A DNA stretch of 64,000 bases from CAKZNE01 sp002695025 (lineage in GTDB: Bacteria; Bacteroidota; Bacteroidia; Flavobacteriales; Schleiferiaceae). A model generated the notes under the pieces. The model was given only the letters and a program-made list of their open reading frames with translations, searched no databases and had not been told where the DNA came from. Positions 1 through 8,741 of this stretch are shown in pieces. The position numbers were made by a program, and so were the translations under genes. The stretch's first letter is position 1. Each line of letters begins with the position of its first letter. The stretch lies in contig CAJWML010000005.1 in the NCBI GenBank assembly GCA_913043285.1, positions 1 through 64,000 on the forward strand. Reading direction: 5' to 3'.

Positions 1-55
1 CGTGAAGGTCAATGGTTTTCAAGACCACCGCATTCGACCACTCTGCCATCTCTCC
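1..55 (-). tRNA. tRNA-Ser (UGA), 5' part only
   Basis: Read on the minus strand from position 55, the sequence begins GGAGAGATGGCAGAG and continues with a serine-type D arm and an anticodon stem-loop whose loop holds TGA (positions 21 to 19). It then enters the start of a variable region, where the window ends. This is the usual start of a class II tRNA-Ser that reads UCA codons. The long variable arm, T arm and acceptor 3' strand lie outside the window, so folding cannot be completed here. Confidence 0.9.
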
Positions 56-64
56 TGAGGGGTG

Positions 65-94
65 CAAAAGTAATAATATTTTTTGCGCGGCAAA
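65..94 (-). promoter_or_regulatory. Bacteroidota-type promoter for tRNA-Ser
   Basis: On the minus strand there is TTTG (94 to 91), an 18-base spacer, and a perfect TACTTTTG (72 to 65). This matches the -33 TTTG / -7 TAnnTTTG pattern of the Bacteroidota primary sigma factor. The -7 box ends nine bases before the mature 5' end of the tRNA, so the precursor leader would be only a few bases long. Confidence 0.7.
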
Positions 95-152
95 CAACTA
101 AATCCCTTCTTTGGCGTCAAATTTGTAACTTTACGTGAAACGAAAAAACATA

Positions 153-1679
153 ATGAAAAAAGCAGGTTTTCTTCTGGGGCTTACTCTTCTATCACTAAAC
201 TTTTTGTTTAGTAAAGAGCTGGGGATCGATATTTCCTACGCCCAATATCTATCTCATGAAGATCAACCTTACCTGGAGTTGTATTTTGCGGTAAACGGTA
301 ACACCCTCACTTTTAAACCTGAAAAAGAAGGGAAAGCCTTTAACGGTGGTGTAGATGTAACCGTAGTATTCCGGCAGGAAGGGCAGATCAAAGCTGCAGA
401 CCGCTTCCGCATATTAAGTCCTTCTATACAGGACACCTCAGCAATAAACAACGTTTTTATCCACCAGGAACGTTTCTCCCTGGCAGCCGGAACTTATGAC
501 CTGGAACTGGAATTGGGTGACATGAATGATACTGCAGAGCATTACTCTATCAAGCAACAGATTGAAGTCGAATCACTGAGCGACCAAACCAATTCTTCTG
601 ACCTGCTGATACTGGATAGCTATAAGCAGGCTGATGAACAAAGTAAGTTCACGAAGTCCGGCTACGAGCTGATTCCGATGGTGAGCTCGGGTACCTATTA
701 TTTTCCCCAGGCTTTGAATAAACTTTCTTTTTACCTGGAACTTTATAACCTCTCCCAACAACTTGCCGAAGGGGAGCCTTACCTGCTTAAATACTATATT
801 GAGAATTCTGATAATGGCGAGCCCCTTAATGAATATGCCTCGGTAAGTAAAAAGAATGCCAGTAAAATACAACCGGTGCTGGCTGCCTTTAACATCAAGG
901 ACCTGCCTACGGGCAATTACAACCTTGTTATAGAGGCGGTAGACCGTAACAATGAAATACTCCTTCGCAAAAAGGAATTCTTTTTCAGAAGGAACAATGA
1001 GGCCCAGCCTTTGGCCATGGGAAATACTGAAGATCTGAACGTAAGCGGAACCTTTGTAGAACGGATTGATAATTTCGATTCTATTTACACCTACGTCCAA
1101 TACCTATTCCCCATCAGCAGCGAGGCCGAACAGAACTATCAGAAATCTCTATTAGACAGTCGTGACAAAGGTCTCATGCAAAAATATTTCTATGCCTTCT
1201 GGCAACGTATAAACCCTGCTAATCCGGCCGAGGAATGGAAAAAATACCATCATGAGGTTAAAATTGCCAACAAACTATATGGCACCCGCATTCAAAAGGG
1301 ATTTATGACAGCCCGTGGCCTTGTCTATTTAAAATATGGACCGCCAGATATGCTGGAAGACCGGAAGTTTGAACCTACGATGCCTCCCTATCAAATTTGG
1401 CAATACAACCAGGTCACCAGCAAATTTGCTATCCAACAAACCAACCGCTTCTTTGTGTTTGCTGAATATGAGGTATCAACCAATGACTATGAACTGGTCC
1501 ACTCCACCGCTTTCGGAGAGTTGTTTGACAGTAGATGGAAATACACCATGGCACGCAGAGGTAACGGTGGCACCGGCCCCGATATAGATGCCAATAGTGA
1601 CCAGCTTTCACAGGATAGTTATGGCTCCCGTCTCAACAACAATATGATCTTTAAATCACGTTCCAATTCAAACTGGTAA
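153..1679 (+). CDS. GWxTD domain-like secreted protein
   Basis: A 508-residue protein with an N-terminal signal peptide (MKKAGFLLGLTLLSLNFLFS). The first part looks like beta-rich extracellular domains. The last ~190 residues resemble the GWxTD domain of Bacteroidota: an FWQR motif, then GFMTARG near residue 380, then YLKYGPPD. The defining GWxTDRG signature is altered here to GFMTARG, so Trp and Asp are lost. The family's role is unknown. An upstream in-frame GTG at 135 is possible, but ATG 153 gives a cleaner signal peptide and lies 20 bases after a TAACTTTA box (126-133). The acyltransferase gene follows after 9 bases, suggesting cotranscription. Confidence 0.75.
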   Translation: MKKAGFLLGLTLLSLNFLFSKELGIDISYAQYLSHEDQPYLELYFAVNGNTLTFKPEKEGKAFNGGVDVTVVFRQEGQIKAADRFRILSPSIQDTSAINNVFIHQERFSLAAGTYDLELELGDMNDTAEHYSIKQQIEVESLSDQTNSSDLLILDSYKQADEQSKFTKSGYELIPMVSSGTYYFPQALNKLSFYLELYNLSQQLAEGEPYLLKYYIENSDNGEPLNEYASVSKKNASKIQPVLAAFNIKDLPTGNYNLVIEAVDRNNEILLRKKEFFFRRNNEAQPLAMGNTEDLNVSGTFVERIDNFDSIYTYVQYLFPISSEAEQNYQKSLLDSRDKGLMQKYFYAFWQRINPANPAEEWKKYHHEVKIANKLYGTRIQKGFMTARGLVYLKYGPPDMLEDRKFEPTMPPYQIWQYNQVTSKFAIQQTNRFFVFAEYEVSTNDYELVHSTAFGELFDSRWKYTMARRGNGGTGPDIDANSDQLSQDSYGSRLNNNMIFKSRSNSNW

Positions 1680-1688
1680 ATTCGCGGC

Positions 1689-2546
1689 ATGATCGCCTAT
1701 TACCTGGCTATTGGCCTGGGGAGACTTATTTCACTTCTCCCCTTTCGTATACTGTATATATTCAGTGATTTACTGTGCTTTATAGTGGCTGATGTTGTAA
1801 AATACCGCAAAGAAGTGATTGATGCCAACCTGAAGCGATCTTTCCCGGAAAAGAACGAAAGTGAGATCCGCTCCATTCGTAGAGCCTTTTACTCCAATTT
1901 CACCGACCTCATTGTTGAATCCTTCAAGTCGCTTAGCGTAAGTGCCAGCACCATGCGTAAACGCTTTAAACTGTTGAATCCTGAAGTTTTCCAGGATCTT
2001 TACGATAAGGATAAAGGCGTGATCATGGTAATGGGCCATTACACTAATTTTGAATGGACTGCCATGTGCATTCCCCTATGGGTACCTAACCCGTGTTTTG
2101 CTGTATATCACCCATTGAACAATAAATATTTCAGCAAAAAGATCGTGCAGATACGGGAGCAGTTCGGGCTGAAACTATTCCCTATGGAGGATACCTACCC
2201 CTTTATGCTGAATAATCCGGCCAAGGCACCGCTCTACGTTTTTATGGCCGATCAAAGTCCGCATAAAGGCAAGATCAAATACCGCGCAGACTTCCTGAAC
2301 CAAAGCACTCCCGTTCATCTTGGCGTGGAAAACCTGGCAAAGAAATGTGATCTGGCAGTGGTATTTATCGATATTCAAAGGGTAAAGCGCGGTTATTATG
2401 AGGTGACCGCCCAATTGCTTTTTGAGGATGTTCAGGATACCAGGCAGTACCAGGTTACCGACACGCATGTGAAAGCCCTGGAAACCGTTATCCGCAAAAA
2501 GCCGGAGAATTGGTTGTGGAGCCATAAACGCTGGAAATATGCCTAA
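1689..2546 (+). CDS. LpxL/HtrB-type lysophospholipid acyltransferase
   Basis: A 285-residue inner-membrane protein with a hydrophobic N-terminus (residues 1-37). It carries the HX4E catalytic motif of lipid A late acyltransferases (GHYTNFEWT, about residue 116), a later MADQSP segment, and the C-terminal WSHKRWKY typical of the LpxL/LpxM family. Family members transfer a secondary acyl chain to a lipid A precursor on the cytoplasmic face of the inner membrane. The exact substrate cannot be read from sequence. The stop overlaps the start of the following glycosyltransferase by 8 bases, so the two are probably translationally coupled and both act on cell-surface glycolipids. Confidence 0.88.
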   Translation: MIAYYLAIGLGRLISLLPFRILYIFSDLLCFIVADVVKYRKEVIDANLKRSFPEKNESEIRSIRRAFYSNFTDLIVESFKSLSVSASTMRKRFKLLNPEVFQDLYDKDKGVIMVMGHYTNFEWTAMCIPLWVPNPCFAVYHPLNNKYFSKKIVQIREQFGLKLFPMEDTYPFMLNNPAKAPLYVFMADQSPHKGKIKYRADFLNQSTPVHLGVENLAKKCDLAVVFIDIQRVKRGYYEVTAQLLFEDVQDTRQYQVTDTHVKALETVIRKKPENWLWSHKRWKYA

Positions 2547-3555
2547 GACTACCGCAGTTGCCATACTTAATTGGAACGGGGCCCACCTCTTGCAACGTTT
2601 CTTGCCTTCAGTGATAAAGTACAGCCCGGATACGGCCGAAATTTATGTTATTGACAACGCCTCTTCGGATGCCAGCCTGGAAATACTGGCTAAGGAATTC
2701 CCATCGGTAAAACTCATCCGTAATGCAGGGAATTACGGTTATGCCCAAGGTTATAATGAAGGCCTTAATTCTATTCCCGAAGAATTTGTGGTTTTACTGA
2801 ATAGTGATGTAGAGGTAACTGAAAACTGGCTTACACCGCTCATAAATCACCTTGAAAAGCAGCCTAACCTGGGAGCCATCCAGCCCAAGATCCGGGACCT
2901 TAAACAACCGGATCACTTTGAATATGCCGGTGCCTCCGGTGGCTGGGTAGATACCCTGGGCTACCCATTTTGCCGGGGACGCATATTTGACAGCTTGGAG
3001 AAGGATCAAGGTCAATATGATACCTACCAGGAAGTTTTCTGGGCTTCAGGGGCCTGCCTGGCTGTGCGTAAAGAAGCTTTTAGAAAAGCCGGAAAGCTCG
3101 ATGAATCGTTTTTTGCCCACATGGAAGAAATAGACCTGTGCTGGCGCATGCACCTGAACGGTTACAAAGTGGCGTGTGAACCAACATCGGTGGTATACCA
3201 TCTTGGAGGAGCCACTCTCAACAAACTATCTCCTCAAAAGACTTATCTCAATTTTCGTAACAGCCTGATCATGCTTTACCTCAACCTACCTGGTTTTGAA
3301 GGATTCAGCAAGATCCTGCAGCGATTGGTATTGGATGGGGTGGCTGGCATAAAATTCATGCTGGAAGGTAAGTTCCCGCATGTATGGTCCATTCTGCGGG
3401 CTCATTTCTCCTTCTACAGCCGTTTTAACGCCTTAAGCCGCAAAAGAATAAACCGTCCCGCCCGCCCTTTGAAGGATTTACCAGGTGTTTACAAGCATAG
3501 TGTTGTAAAGGCTTTTTACCTGGGCGGTAAAAAAAGGTTCGGGGATCTGTTTTAA
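2539..3555 (+). CDS. Family 2 glycosyltransferase
   Basis: A 338-residue GT-A fold enzyme. It begins with the VAILNWNG strand-loop and has IDNASSDAS (nucleotide-sugar binding, ~residue 39), LLNSDVE (acidic metal-binding region, ~residue 88), WASGACLAVRKEAF and EEIDLCWRMH (~195). These are hallmarks of rhamnosyltransferase-like GT2 proteins that build surface polysaccharide. Donor and acceptor are not identifiable. Its start lies inside the acyltransferase gene, so the pair probably acts in lipopolysaccharide or glycolipid assembly. Confidence 0.88.
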   Translation: MPKTTAVAILNWNGAHLLQRFLPSVIKYSPDTAEIYVIDNASSDASLEILAKEFPSVKLIRNAGNYGYAQGYNEGLNSIPEEFVVLLNSDVEVTENWLTPLINHLEKQPNLGAIQPKIRDLKQPDHFEYAGASGGWVDTLGYPFCRGRIFDSLEKDQGQYDTYQEVFWASGACLAVRKEAFRKAGKLDESFFAHMEEIDLCWRMHLNGYKVACEPTSVVYHLGGATLNKLSPQKTYLNFRNSLIMLYLNLPGFEGFSKILQRLVLDGVAGIKFMLEGKFPHVWSILRAHFSFYSRFNALSRKRINRPARPLKDLPGVYKHSVVKAFYLGGKKRFGDLF

Positions 3556-3634
3556 GGTGCCCTAAGCGGGATCAGCGGTTTCTCTAAACGCGCCCGCCCG
3601 AAACTTTCCATCGGTTTTAAGGTTTTAACCACTT

Positions 3635-4429
3635 ATGGGTGAGAAAGATGAACAAAAAGAACACCAGGAGATCATTCATGAGCAAATACGCTCAGGTTTC
3701 AGAGAGTACGAAAAATCAAACCTGGGCGTAATCCTGAGTGCCTTTACAGCCGGTCTGGAAATAGGCTTCTCTATTTTCCTGATGGGCGTGCTATATACTC
3801 TATTCCATGGACGTATACATCCCGACACACTGCACCTCCTGGTTTCCCTGGGGTACCCCCTGGGCTTCATTTTTGTGATCATAGGACGTTCGGAACTATT
3901 TACGGAACAAACCGCTCTTGCCATAGTCCCCGTGCTCAATCGTAAAGCTTCGGTGAAGGAACTCTTTAGCCTATGGGGGTTGGTGTTGGCAGGAAACCTG
4001 GTGGGTGGGATCTTATTTTCTTTCTTCATTACCTGGATAGGCCCTGCCATGGGCATTATCAGTAAAGAGGCCTTTGTAGAAATAGCGGAAAATATGTTGA
4101 ACCCGGAATGGGAAATCATATTTGGCTCCGCCATCCTGGCCGGCTGGATGATGGGCTTACTGGGTTGGCTCCTCTCCTCTTCGCAGGAATCCATCAGCCG
4201 TATCACCATCGTTATCTTTATTACCGTGATCATTGGGTTAGGAAGCCTGCATCACTGCATTGTAGGATCAGTAGAAGTGATCTGTGGAATGATCATTTCC
4301 GATACCATCAGTATATGGGATTACCTGAATTTCCTGGTATTTGCCGTATTGGGCAATACCATAGGAGGGGCATTCTTTGTATCTGTTTTAAAGAATAGTC
4401 AGTTAAAAGCCAATAATAACACTAAATAG
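3635..4429 (+). CDS. Formate/nitrite transporter (FNT) family channel
   Basis: A 264-residue integral membrane protein with about six hydrophobic helices and a charged cytoplasmic N-terminus (residues 1-30). The glycine-rich helix breaks, the RSELFTEQTALAIVP segment (~residue 88) and the late HHCIVGSVEV segment fit the FNT family of pentameric channels for formate, nitrite, hydrosulfide or related monovalent anions. No metabolic partner is nearby to fix the substrate. The start is ATG 3635, and the gene overlaps the convergent aroQ by 8 bases at their stop codons. Confidence 0.82.
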   Translation: MGEKDEQKEHQEIIHEQIRSGFREYEKSNLGVILSAFTAGLEIGFSIFLMGVLYTLFHGRIHPDTLHLLVSLGYPLGFIFVIIGRSELFTEQTALAIVPVLNRKASVKELFSLWGLVLAGNLVGGILFSFFITWIGPAMGIISKEAFVEIAENMLNPEWEIIFGSAILAGWMMGLLGWLLSSSQESISRITIVIFITVIIGLGSLHHCIVGSVEVICGMIISDTISIWDYLNFLVFAVLGNTIGGAFFVSVLKNSQLKANNNTK

Positions 4430-4847
4430 GCTGCTCCAAAAGGCATTGTACCGCCAGTTCATACCCCCGCAAACCAAAACCAACTATTACCCCGCTGGCA
4501 TGCGCTGACACATAGGAAGACTTTCTGAAGTTCTCCCGCTTATACACATTGGAGATATGCACTTCCACCACCGGAGTGTGGATAGCCGCTACCGCATCTC
4601 CCAGGGCAATGGAAGTGTGTGTAAAAGCCGCTCCATTCAGGATAATACCATCCACTTTACCGTTCCAGGTCTGAAGGTTATTGATCATCTCCCCCTCTGA
4701 ATTACTTTGACGATACTCAAACTCCACTTCCGGATATTGTTTCTTCAAGGTTTCCAGGAAAGCTTCAAAATCCATGGTTCCGTAGATGTGCGGTTCCCGT
4801 TTACCGAGCAGGTTGAGATTTGGGCCGTTCAGTATTGCGATGCGCAT
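4422..4847 (-). CDS. aroQ: 3-dehydroquinate dehydratase, type II
   Basis: A 141-residue cytosolic enzyme of the shikimate pathway that converts 3-dehydroquinate to 3-dehydroshikimate. It has the family's N-terminal GPNLNLLG, the catalytic Tyr region REPHIYG (~residue 22), NGAAFTHTSIAL (~75), and the VEVHISN motif with the catalytic His (~101). Length is normal for type II enzymes. Upstream on the minus strand a TACTTTTA box (4873 to 4866) sits 18 bases before the ATG. The shikimate dehydrogenase gene is far away at 58.1 kb, so the pathway is not clustered. Confidence 0.95.
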   Translation of the reverse strand: MRIAILNGPNLNLLGKREPHIYGTMDFEAFLETLKKQYPEVEFEYRQSNSEGEMINNLQTWNGKVDGIILNGAAFTHTSIALGDAVAAIHTPVVEVHISNVYKRENFRKSSYVSAHASGVIVGFGLRGYELAVQCLLEQPI

Positions 4848-4883
4848 TTGCTTATTTTTGAGTTTTAAAAGTAACGCAAACCC

Positions 4884-5786
4884 ATGAACTGGTCACAGGC
4901 TATCCGCGACTTTCAGCATTACCTTAAACTGGAGCGTGGCCTGTCTCAAAACACCATTATCTCCTATTCGCTGGACCTGGAAAAGATAGCCGGTTTTTCA
5001 GAAGATCCCGCCTGGAAACCGCTTAAGCTGAAAGCTGATGACTTGCAACAGTTTATCAACGCCCAGGCAAAAAAAGGAATTAATGCACGCTCACAGGCCA
5101 GGCTGGTTTCCACCTTACGAGCCTTCTACAAATACCTTTTGCTGGAAGACTACCTCGATGTAAACCCTACTGAACTTCTGGAAAGCCCTAAAATGGGACG
5201 TAAGTTGCCTGAGTTCCTAAGTAAAGACGAGGTAAACAATCTTATTGACGCCATTGACATGAGTAAGGCTGAAGGTCATCGAAACAAAGCCATTTTTGAA
5301 GTATTATACGGTTGCGGGCTGCGCGTTTCGGAACTGATCAGCCTACGGCTTTCCGATCTTTTCCTCAAAGACCAGATCATCCGGGTTACTGGTAAAGGTG
5401 ATAAAGAGCGCCTGGTTCCCATCAATAAAATGGCCATCAGGTACCTGGATATATACATCCATGAAAGCCGGGTACACCTGGATATTCAAAAAGGACACGA
5501 GGATTTTGTATTTCTGAACCGCAGGGGTAAAAAACTGACCCGGGCCATGATCTTTACCCTTACACGCAATTTGGCGGAAGCAGCCGGGATATCCAAAACA
5601 ATCAGCCCACACACCTTCCGTCACAGTTTTGCCACTCACCTGGTAGAAGGTGGTGCGGATTTACGTGCCGTGCAGGAAATGCTGGGTCATGAAAGTATTA
5701 CCACCACCGAGATCTATACTCACCTGGATCAAACTTCGCTACACAAAACCATCATGCAGTTTCACCCGCGAAGCAGTAAAGGCTAA
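4884..5786 (+). CDS. xerD: XerD-type site-specific tyrosine recombinase
   Basis: A 300-residue tyrosine recombinase with an N-terminal SAM-like DNA-binding domain (residues ~1-90) and a C-terminal catalytic domain. Catalytic residues are visible: Arg in GCGLRVSEL (~150), Lys in TGKGDKERL (~172), HTFRH (~244), the LGHES His (~267) and the Tyr nucleophile in EIYTH (~278). Length and conservation fit the chromosomal XerC/XerD class that resolves chromosome dimers at dif. No integrase-like arm domain or att site is nearby, so a mobile-element integrase is unlikely. XerC versus XerD cannot be settled by eye. The stop overlaps that of the convergent E1 gene (shared CTAA). Confidence 0.88.
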   Translation: MNWSQAIRDFQHYLKLERGLSQNTIISYSLDLEKIAGFSEDPAWKPLKLKADDLQQFINAQAKKGINARSQARLVSTLRAFYKYLLLEDYLDVNPTELLESPKMGRKLPEFLSKDEVNNLIDAIDMSKAEGHRNKAIFEVLYGCGLRVSELISLRLSDLFLKDQIIRVTGKGDKERLVPINKMAIRYLDIYIHESRVHLDIQKGHEDFVFLNRRGKKLTRAMIFTLTRNLAEAAGISKTISPHTFRHSFATHLVEGGADLRAVQEMLGHESITTTEIYTHLDQTSLHKTIMQFHPRSSKG

Positions 5787-7759
5787 TACGCCAGGATTTC
5801 TTCCACCGCCTCGGCAAAGCGTTTTTTAGGCAGGAAATTCTCTTCCAACTCCCTGGCAAAAGGTACCGGGGTATTCATACTTCCTACCCGTTTTACCGGA
5901 GCGTCCAGGTAGCTAAAGCAATGTTCATTGATCATGGCAGATATATCCGAAGCAATACCCCCAAACAAACAGTCTTCCTGTAATAGTATGGCGCGCCCGG
6001 TTTTCTGAACTGATCCGTAGATTAATTCTTCATCCAAAGGCATCAGGGATCGCAGGTCTATTAGATCTGCGGATATATCCGGATGCTGATCCAGGTAACC
6101 CAAAGCCCAATGTACACCCTGGCCATAAGTGATAATGCTCAGTTGCTCCCCTTCTCGGAGCCGCATTCCCTTCCCTATCGGTAGGTTGAAATAACCTTCT
6201 GAAACCTGGCCGTACACACTGCGATAGAGCGCTTTATGCTCAAAGAACAGCACAGGGTTCGGGTCTTCAATAGCACTGATCAGCAGGCCTTTAGCATCCT
6301 GCGGAAAGGCAGGATATACCACCTTGAGGCCAGGTGTATGGGTAAACCAGGCTTCGTTGCTTTGAGAGTGGAAAGGTCCTGCACCAACGCCTGCTCCGGT
6401 TGGCATACGGATCACTACATCGGCATTCTGACCCCAGCGCCAATGGATCTTAGCCAGATTATTCACAATCTGGTTAAAGCCCTCGGTCACGAAATCTGCA
6501 AATTGCATTTCTACCACCGATTTATAGCCTTTTACCGACAAACCCAGGGCGCTACCTACTATGGCTGCTTCACAAAGTGGGGTGTTTCGTACCCTTTCCT
6601 TACCAAATTGATTGATAAAACCATCCGTAACCTTAAAAACACCTCCGTATTCGGCAATATCCTGCCCCATGATCACCAACTCTGGAAACTTATGCATGGC
6701 TTCCTTTAAACCATTGCTTATGGCATCCACCATCCGCATTTCGGTCTGCTCTTCAGCCGGGGCAACGGCTTCCTGCTCAAAAGCAGCAAAACGATCACCA
6801 AGTTCGGTTTCCGCGCTAAAGCTAATCGGCTCCTCGGCCAGGGCACTTTCAAAAGCCGTACTGATCTCTTTTTTGATCTCTTCCACGATCTCCTCGTTCA
6901 TTTCCGGAGACAGGATACCTTTATTGATGAGAAAAGCGCGATAGTTGTCTACCGGGTCTTTTTTAGACCATTTATCCTGCAGTCCTTCCGGATAGTATTT
7001 AGTTCCTGAAGCCTCTTCGTGACCGCGCATTCGGAAGGTCCGGCATTCCAGGAGGAAGGGCCCGGGATTGCTTCGCATCTCCTCGGCAATCTTTTTCACC
7101 TCGTGGTATACTTCCAGGATATTGTTACCATCAATACTGTTTCCCTTTATACCATAGCCAATGGCTTTATACACAAAGCTTTTAAATCTAAATTGCTCCT
7201 CAGAAGGTGTGGAAAGACCCCATTGATTGTTCTCCACCAGGAATATAACCGGCAGGTCCCATACGGCTGCTACGTTAATGGCTTCGTGAAAATCACCTTC
7301 GCTGGCCCCTCCGTCACCGGTGATCACCAGCGTGGCTTTGTTTTCCTTTTTCAGTTTGGTGGCTAAGGCAATACCATCGGCAATGCCCATCTGCGGACCA
7401 AGGTGCGAGATCATACCCACCAGGTGGTGTTCATTGGTACCGAAGTGGAAAGAGCGGTCACGCCCCTTGGTAAAGCCATTGGCCTTACCCTGGAACTGCG
7501 AGAACAGCCTATCCAGCGGTACGTTTCGGCTGGTAAATATTCCCAGATTACGGTGCATGGGAAGAATGTATTCATCTTCCTCCAGGGCCAAAGTAGCCCC
7601 TACGGAAATAGCTTCCTGCCCATAGCCGGAGAACCATTTGGAAATACGCCCCTGGCGCAGGGCGATCAGCATTTTTTCTTCAATGAGCCGGGGCTTCAGT
7701 ATAGCCCGGTAAAAATGAATCAGTTCATCGTTGGTCAGTCCCTTTCGCTGAAATCGCAT
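5783..7759 (-). CDS. Fused 2-oxoacid dehydrogenase E1 (alpha + beta)
   Basis: A 658-residue fusion of the two thiamine-diphosphate-dependent E1 subunits of a branched-chain (2-oxoisovalerate) or related 2-oxoacid dehydrogenase complex. The alpha half has GYGQEA and the ThDP motif GDGGASEGDFHEA followed by VENNQW. The beta half starts near residue 345 with MRMVDAISNGL and has GQDIAEYGGVF and the AGVGAGPFHSQS segment. No E2 or E3 gene is nearby. An upstream ATG at 7792 is in frame, but a perfect TATTTTTG promoter box (7787 to 7780) lies between the two ATGs. That puts transcription start downstream of 7792 and favours ATG 7759. Confidence 0.9.
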   Translation of the reverse strand: MRFQRKGLTNDELIHFYRAILKPRLIEEKMLIALRQGRISKWFSGYGQEAISVGATLALEEDEYILPMHRNLGIFTSRNVPLDRLFSQFQGKANGFTKGRDRSFHFGTNEHHLVGMISHLGPQMGIADGIALATKLKKENKATLVITGDGGASEGDFHEAINVAAVWDLPVIFLVENNQWGLSTPSEEQFRFKSFVYKAIGYGIKGNSIDGNNILEVYHEVKKIAEEMRSNPGPFLLECRTFRMRGHEEASGTKYYPEGLQDKWSKKDPVDNYRAFLINKGILSPEMNEEIVEEIKKEISTAFESALAEEPISFSAETELGDRFAAFEQEAVAPAEEQTEMRMVDAISNGLKEAMHKFPELVIMGQDIAEYGGVFKVTDGFINQFGKERVRNTPLCEAAIVGSALGLSVKGYKSVVEMQFADFVTEGFNQIVNNLAKIHWRWGQNADVVIRMPTGAGVGAGPFHSQSNEAWFTHTPGLKVVYPAFPQDAKGLLISAIEDPNPVLFFEHKALYRSVYGQVSEGYFNLPIGKGMRLREGEQLSIITYGQGVHWALGYLDQHPDISADLIDLRSLMPLDEELIYGSVQKTGRAILLQEDCLFGGIASDISAMINEHCFSYLDAPVKRVGSMNTPVPFARELEENFLPKKRFAEAVEEILAY

Positions 7760-7779
7760 AAAATTCTGTATTGGGATGC

Positions 7780-7787
7780 CAAAAATA
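7780..7787 (-). promoter_or_regulatory. -7 box of the fused E1 gene
   Basis: TATTTTTG on the minus strand is a perfect TAnnTTTG. It sits 20 bases upstream of ATG 7759 and inside the longer open frame that would start at 7792, so it decides the start codon. Confidence 0.55.
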
Positions 7788-7823
7788 CCCATATTTCATA
7801 ATGATCAGTTAACACTTCTAGAA

Positions 7824-7831
7824 TACTTTAG
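7824..7831 (+). promoter_or_regulatory. -7-like box of the lipid kinase gene
   Basis: TACTTTAG differs from TAnnTTTG at one position and ends 7 bases before ATG 7839. It lies within the open frame upstream of that ATG and supports 7839 over the in-frame ATG at 7776. It is divergent from the E1 box about 40 bases away. Confidence 0.45.
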
Positions 7832-7838
7832 CATCCCG

Positions 7839-8741
7839 ATGGAACCTAAGAAAACTCTGTTTATCATTAACCCTATCAGCGGGACCCGCGATAAGAAAAA
7901 ACTCGTTGATCAGATCAAACGGGAAGTTTCCACCGCTCAATTTGATTTCCATATAGAATATACCAAGGGACCTTCGCACGCCACAGACCTGGCCATTGAA
8001 GCAGCCGAAAATCAGCTGGACCTCGTGGTTGCTGTGGGTGGTGATGGAACGGTTAATGAAACGGCTTGTGGTCTTATTCACACCAGCACCGCTCTGGGTA
8101 TTATCCCCATCGGTTCCGGAAACGGTCTGGGCCGCCACCTGCAGATCTCCACCAACCCCTTAAAAGCCATCCGCAGCCTGCATGAAGGTGAGGTAACCCG
8201 CATTGATGTGTGTACCGCTAATGATATTCCCTTTTTCAACGTGGCAGGCGTGGGTTATGATGCCCGTGTGGCACACGATTTTGCCAAAAAGCCCGGCCGG
8301 GGATTTATCACCTATGTGCAAAGTGTTTTGCAGCAATGGAATGGTTACAAACCCAGCAAGTATAAGATCACTACACCCACAGGCTCCTTCAAAAAGAAAG
8401 CCTTGCTGATCAGTTTTGCCAATGGTTCGCAATTTGGCAATAATGCCTTTATTGCGCCTAATGCCTCTGTTTCAGATGGTTTAATGGATGTGAGTATCCT
8501 GGAAAAATTCCCTGGAAGGGCGGTGCCGGTAGTGGCCATGCAGCTCTTCAGCAAGCATATAGAGGATTCCCGCTATTCGGACATCTTCCGTACCAACGAG
8601 ATTACTATCAAACAAAAAAGTAAAAAGGTGCACCTGGACGGGGAGCCTTTTAAACTCGGAAAAAAGATCCACTTCAAGGTTTTGCCAGGCGCATTGAATA
8701 TCTTAGCGCCCAAAGTTTTTGAAGATGGATTCAACACATAA
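7839..8741 (+). CDS. Diacylglycerol kinase-family lipid kinase
   Basis: A 300-residue soluble enzyme of the DAGK catalytic family (DgkB/YegS/BmrU-like). It has the N-terminal NPISGT loop, the nucleotide-binding GGDGTVNE (~residue 67) and PIGSGNGLGRHL (~93), and a C-terminal beta-domain ending in the HLDGEPF-type motif (~266). Members phosphorylate diacylglycerol or related lipids. The substrate here is unknown. An in-frame ATG at 7776 would add 21 residues not typical of the family. The last 17 bases overlap the start of the next gene, implying coupled translation. Confidence 0.88.
   Translation: MEPKKTLFIINPISGTRDKKKLVDQIKREVSTAQFDFHIEYTKGPSHATDLAIEAAENQLDLVVAVGGDGTVNETACGLIHTSTALGIIPIGSGNGLGRHLQISTNPLKAIRSLHEGEVTRIDVCTANDIPFFNVAGVGYDARVAHDFAKKPGRGFITYVQSVLQQWNGYKPSKYKITTPTGSFKKKALLISFANGSQFGNNAFIAPNASVSDGLMDVSILEKFPGRAVPVVAMQLFSKHIEDSRYSDIFRTNEITIKQKSKKVHLDGEPFKLGKKIHFKVLPGALNILAPKVFEDGFNT

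Noticed and set aside
4884..5786. Phage or element integrase
   Set aside because: Length, domain layout and housekeeping neighbours fit chromosomal XerC/D; no att repeats or tRNA junction was seen.
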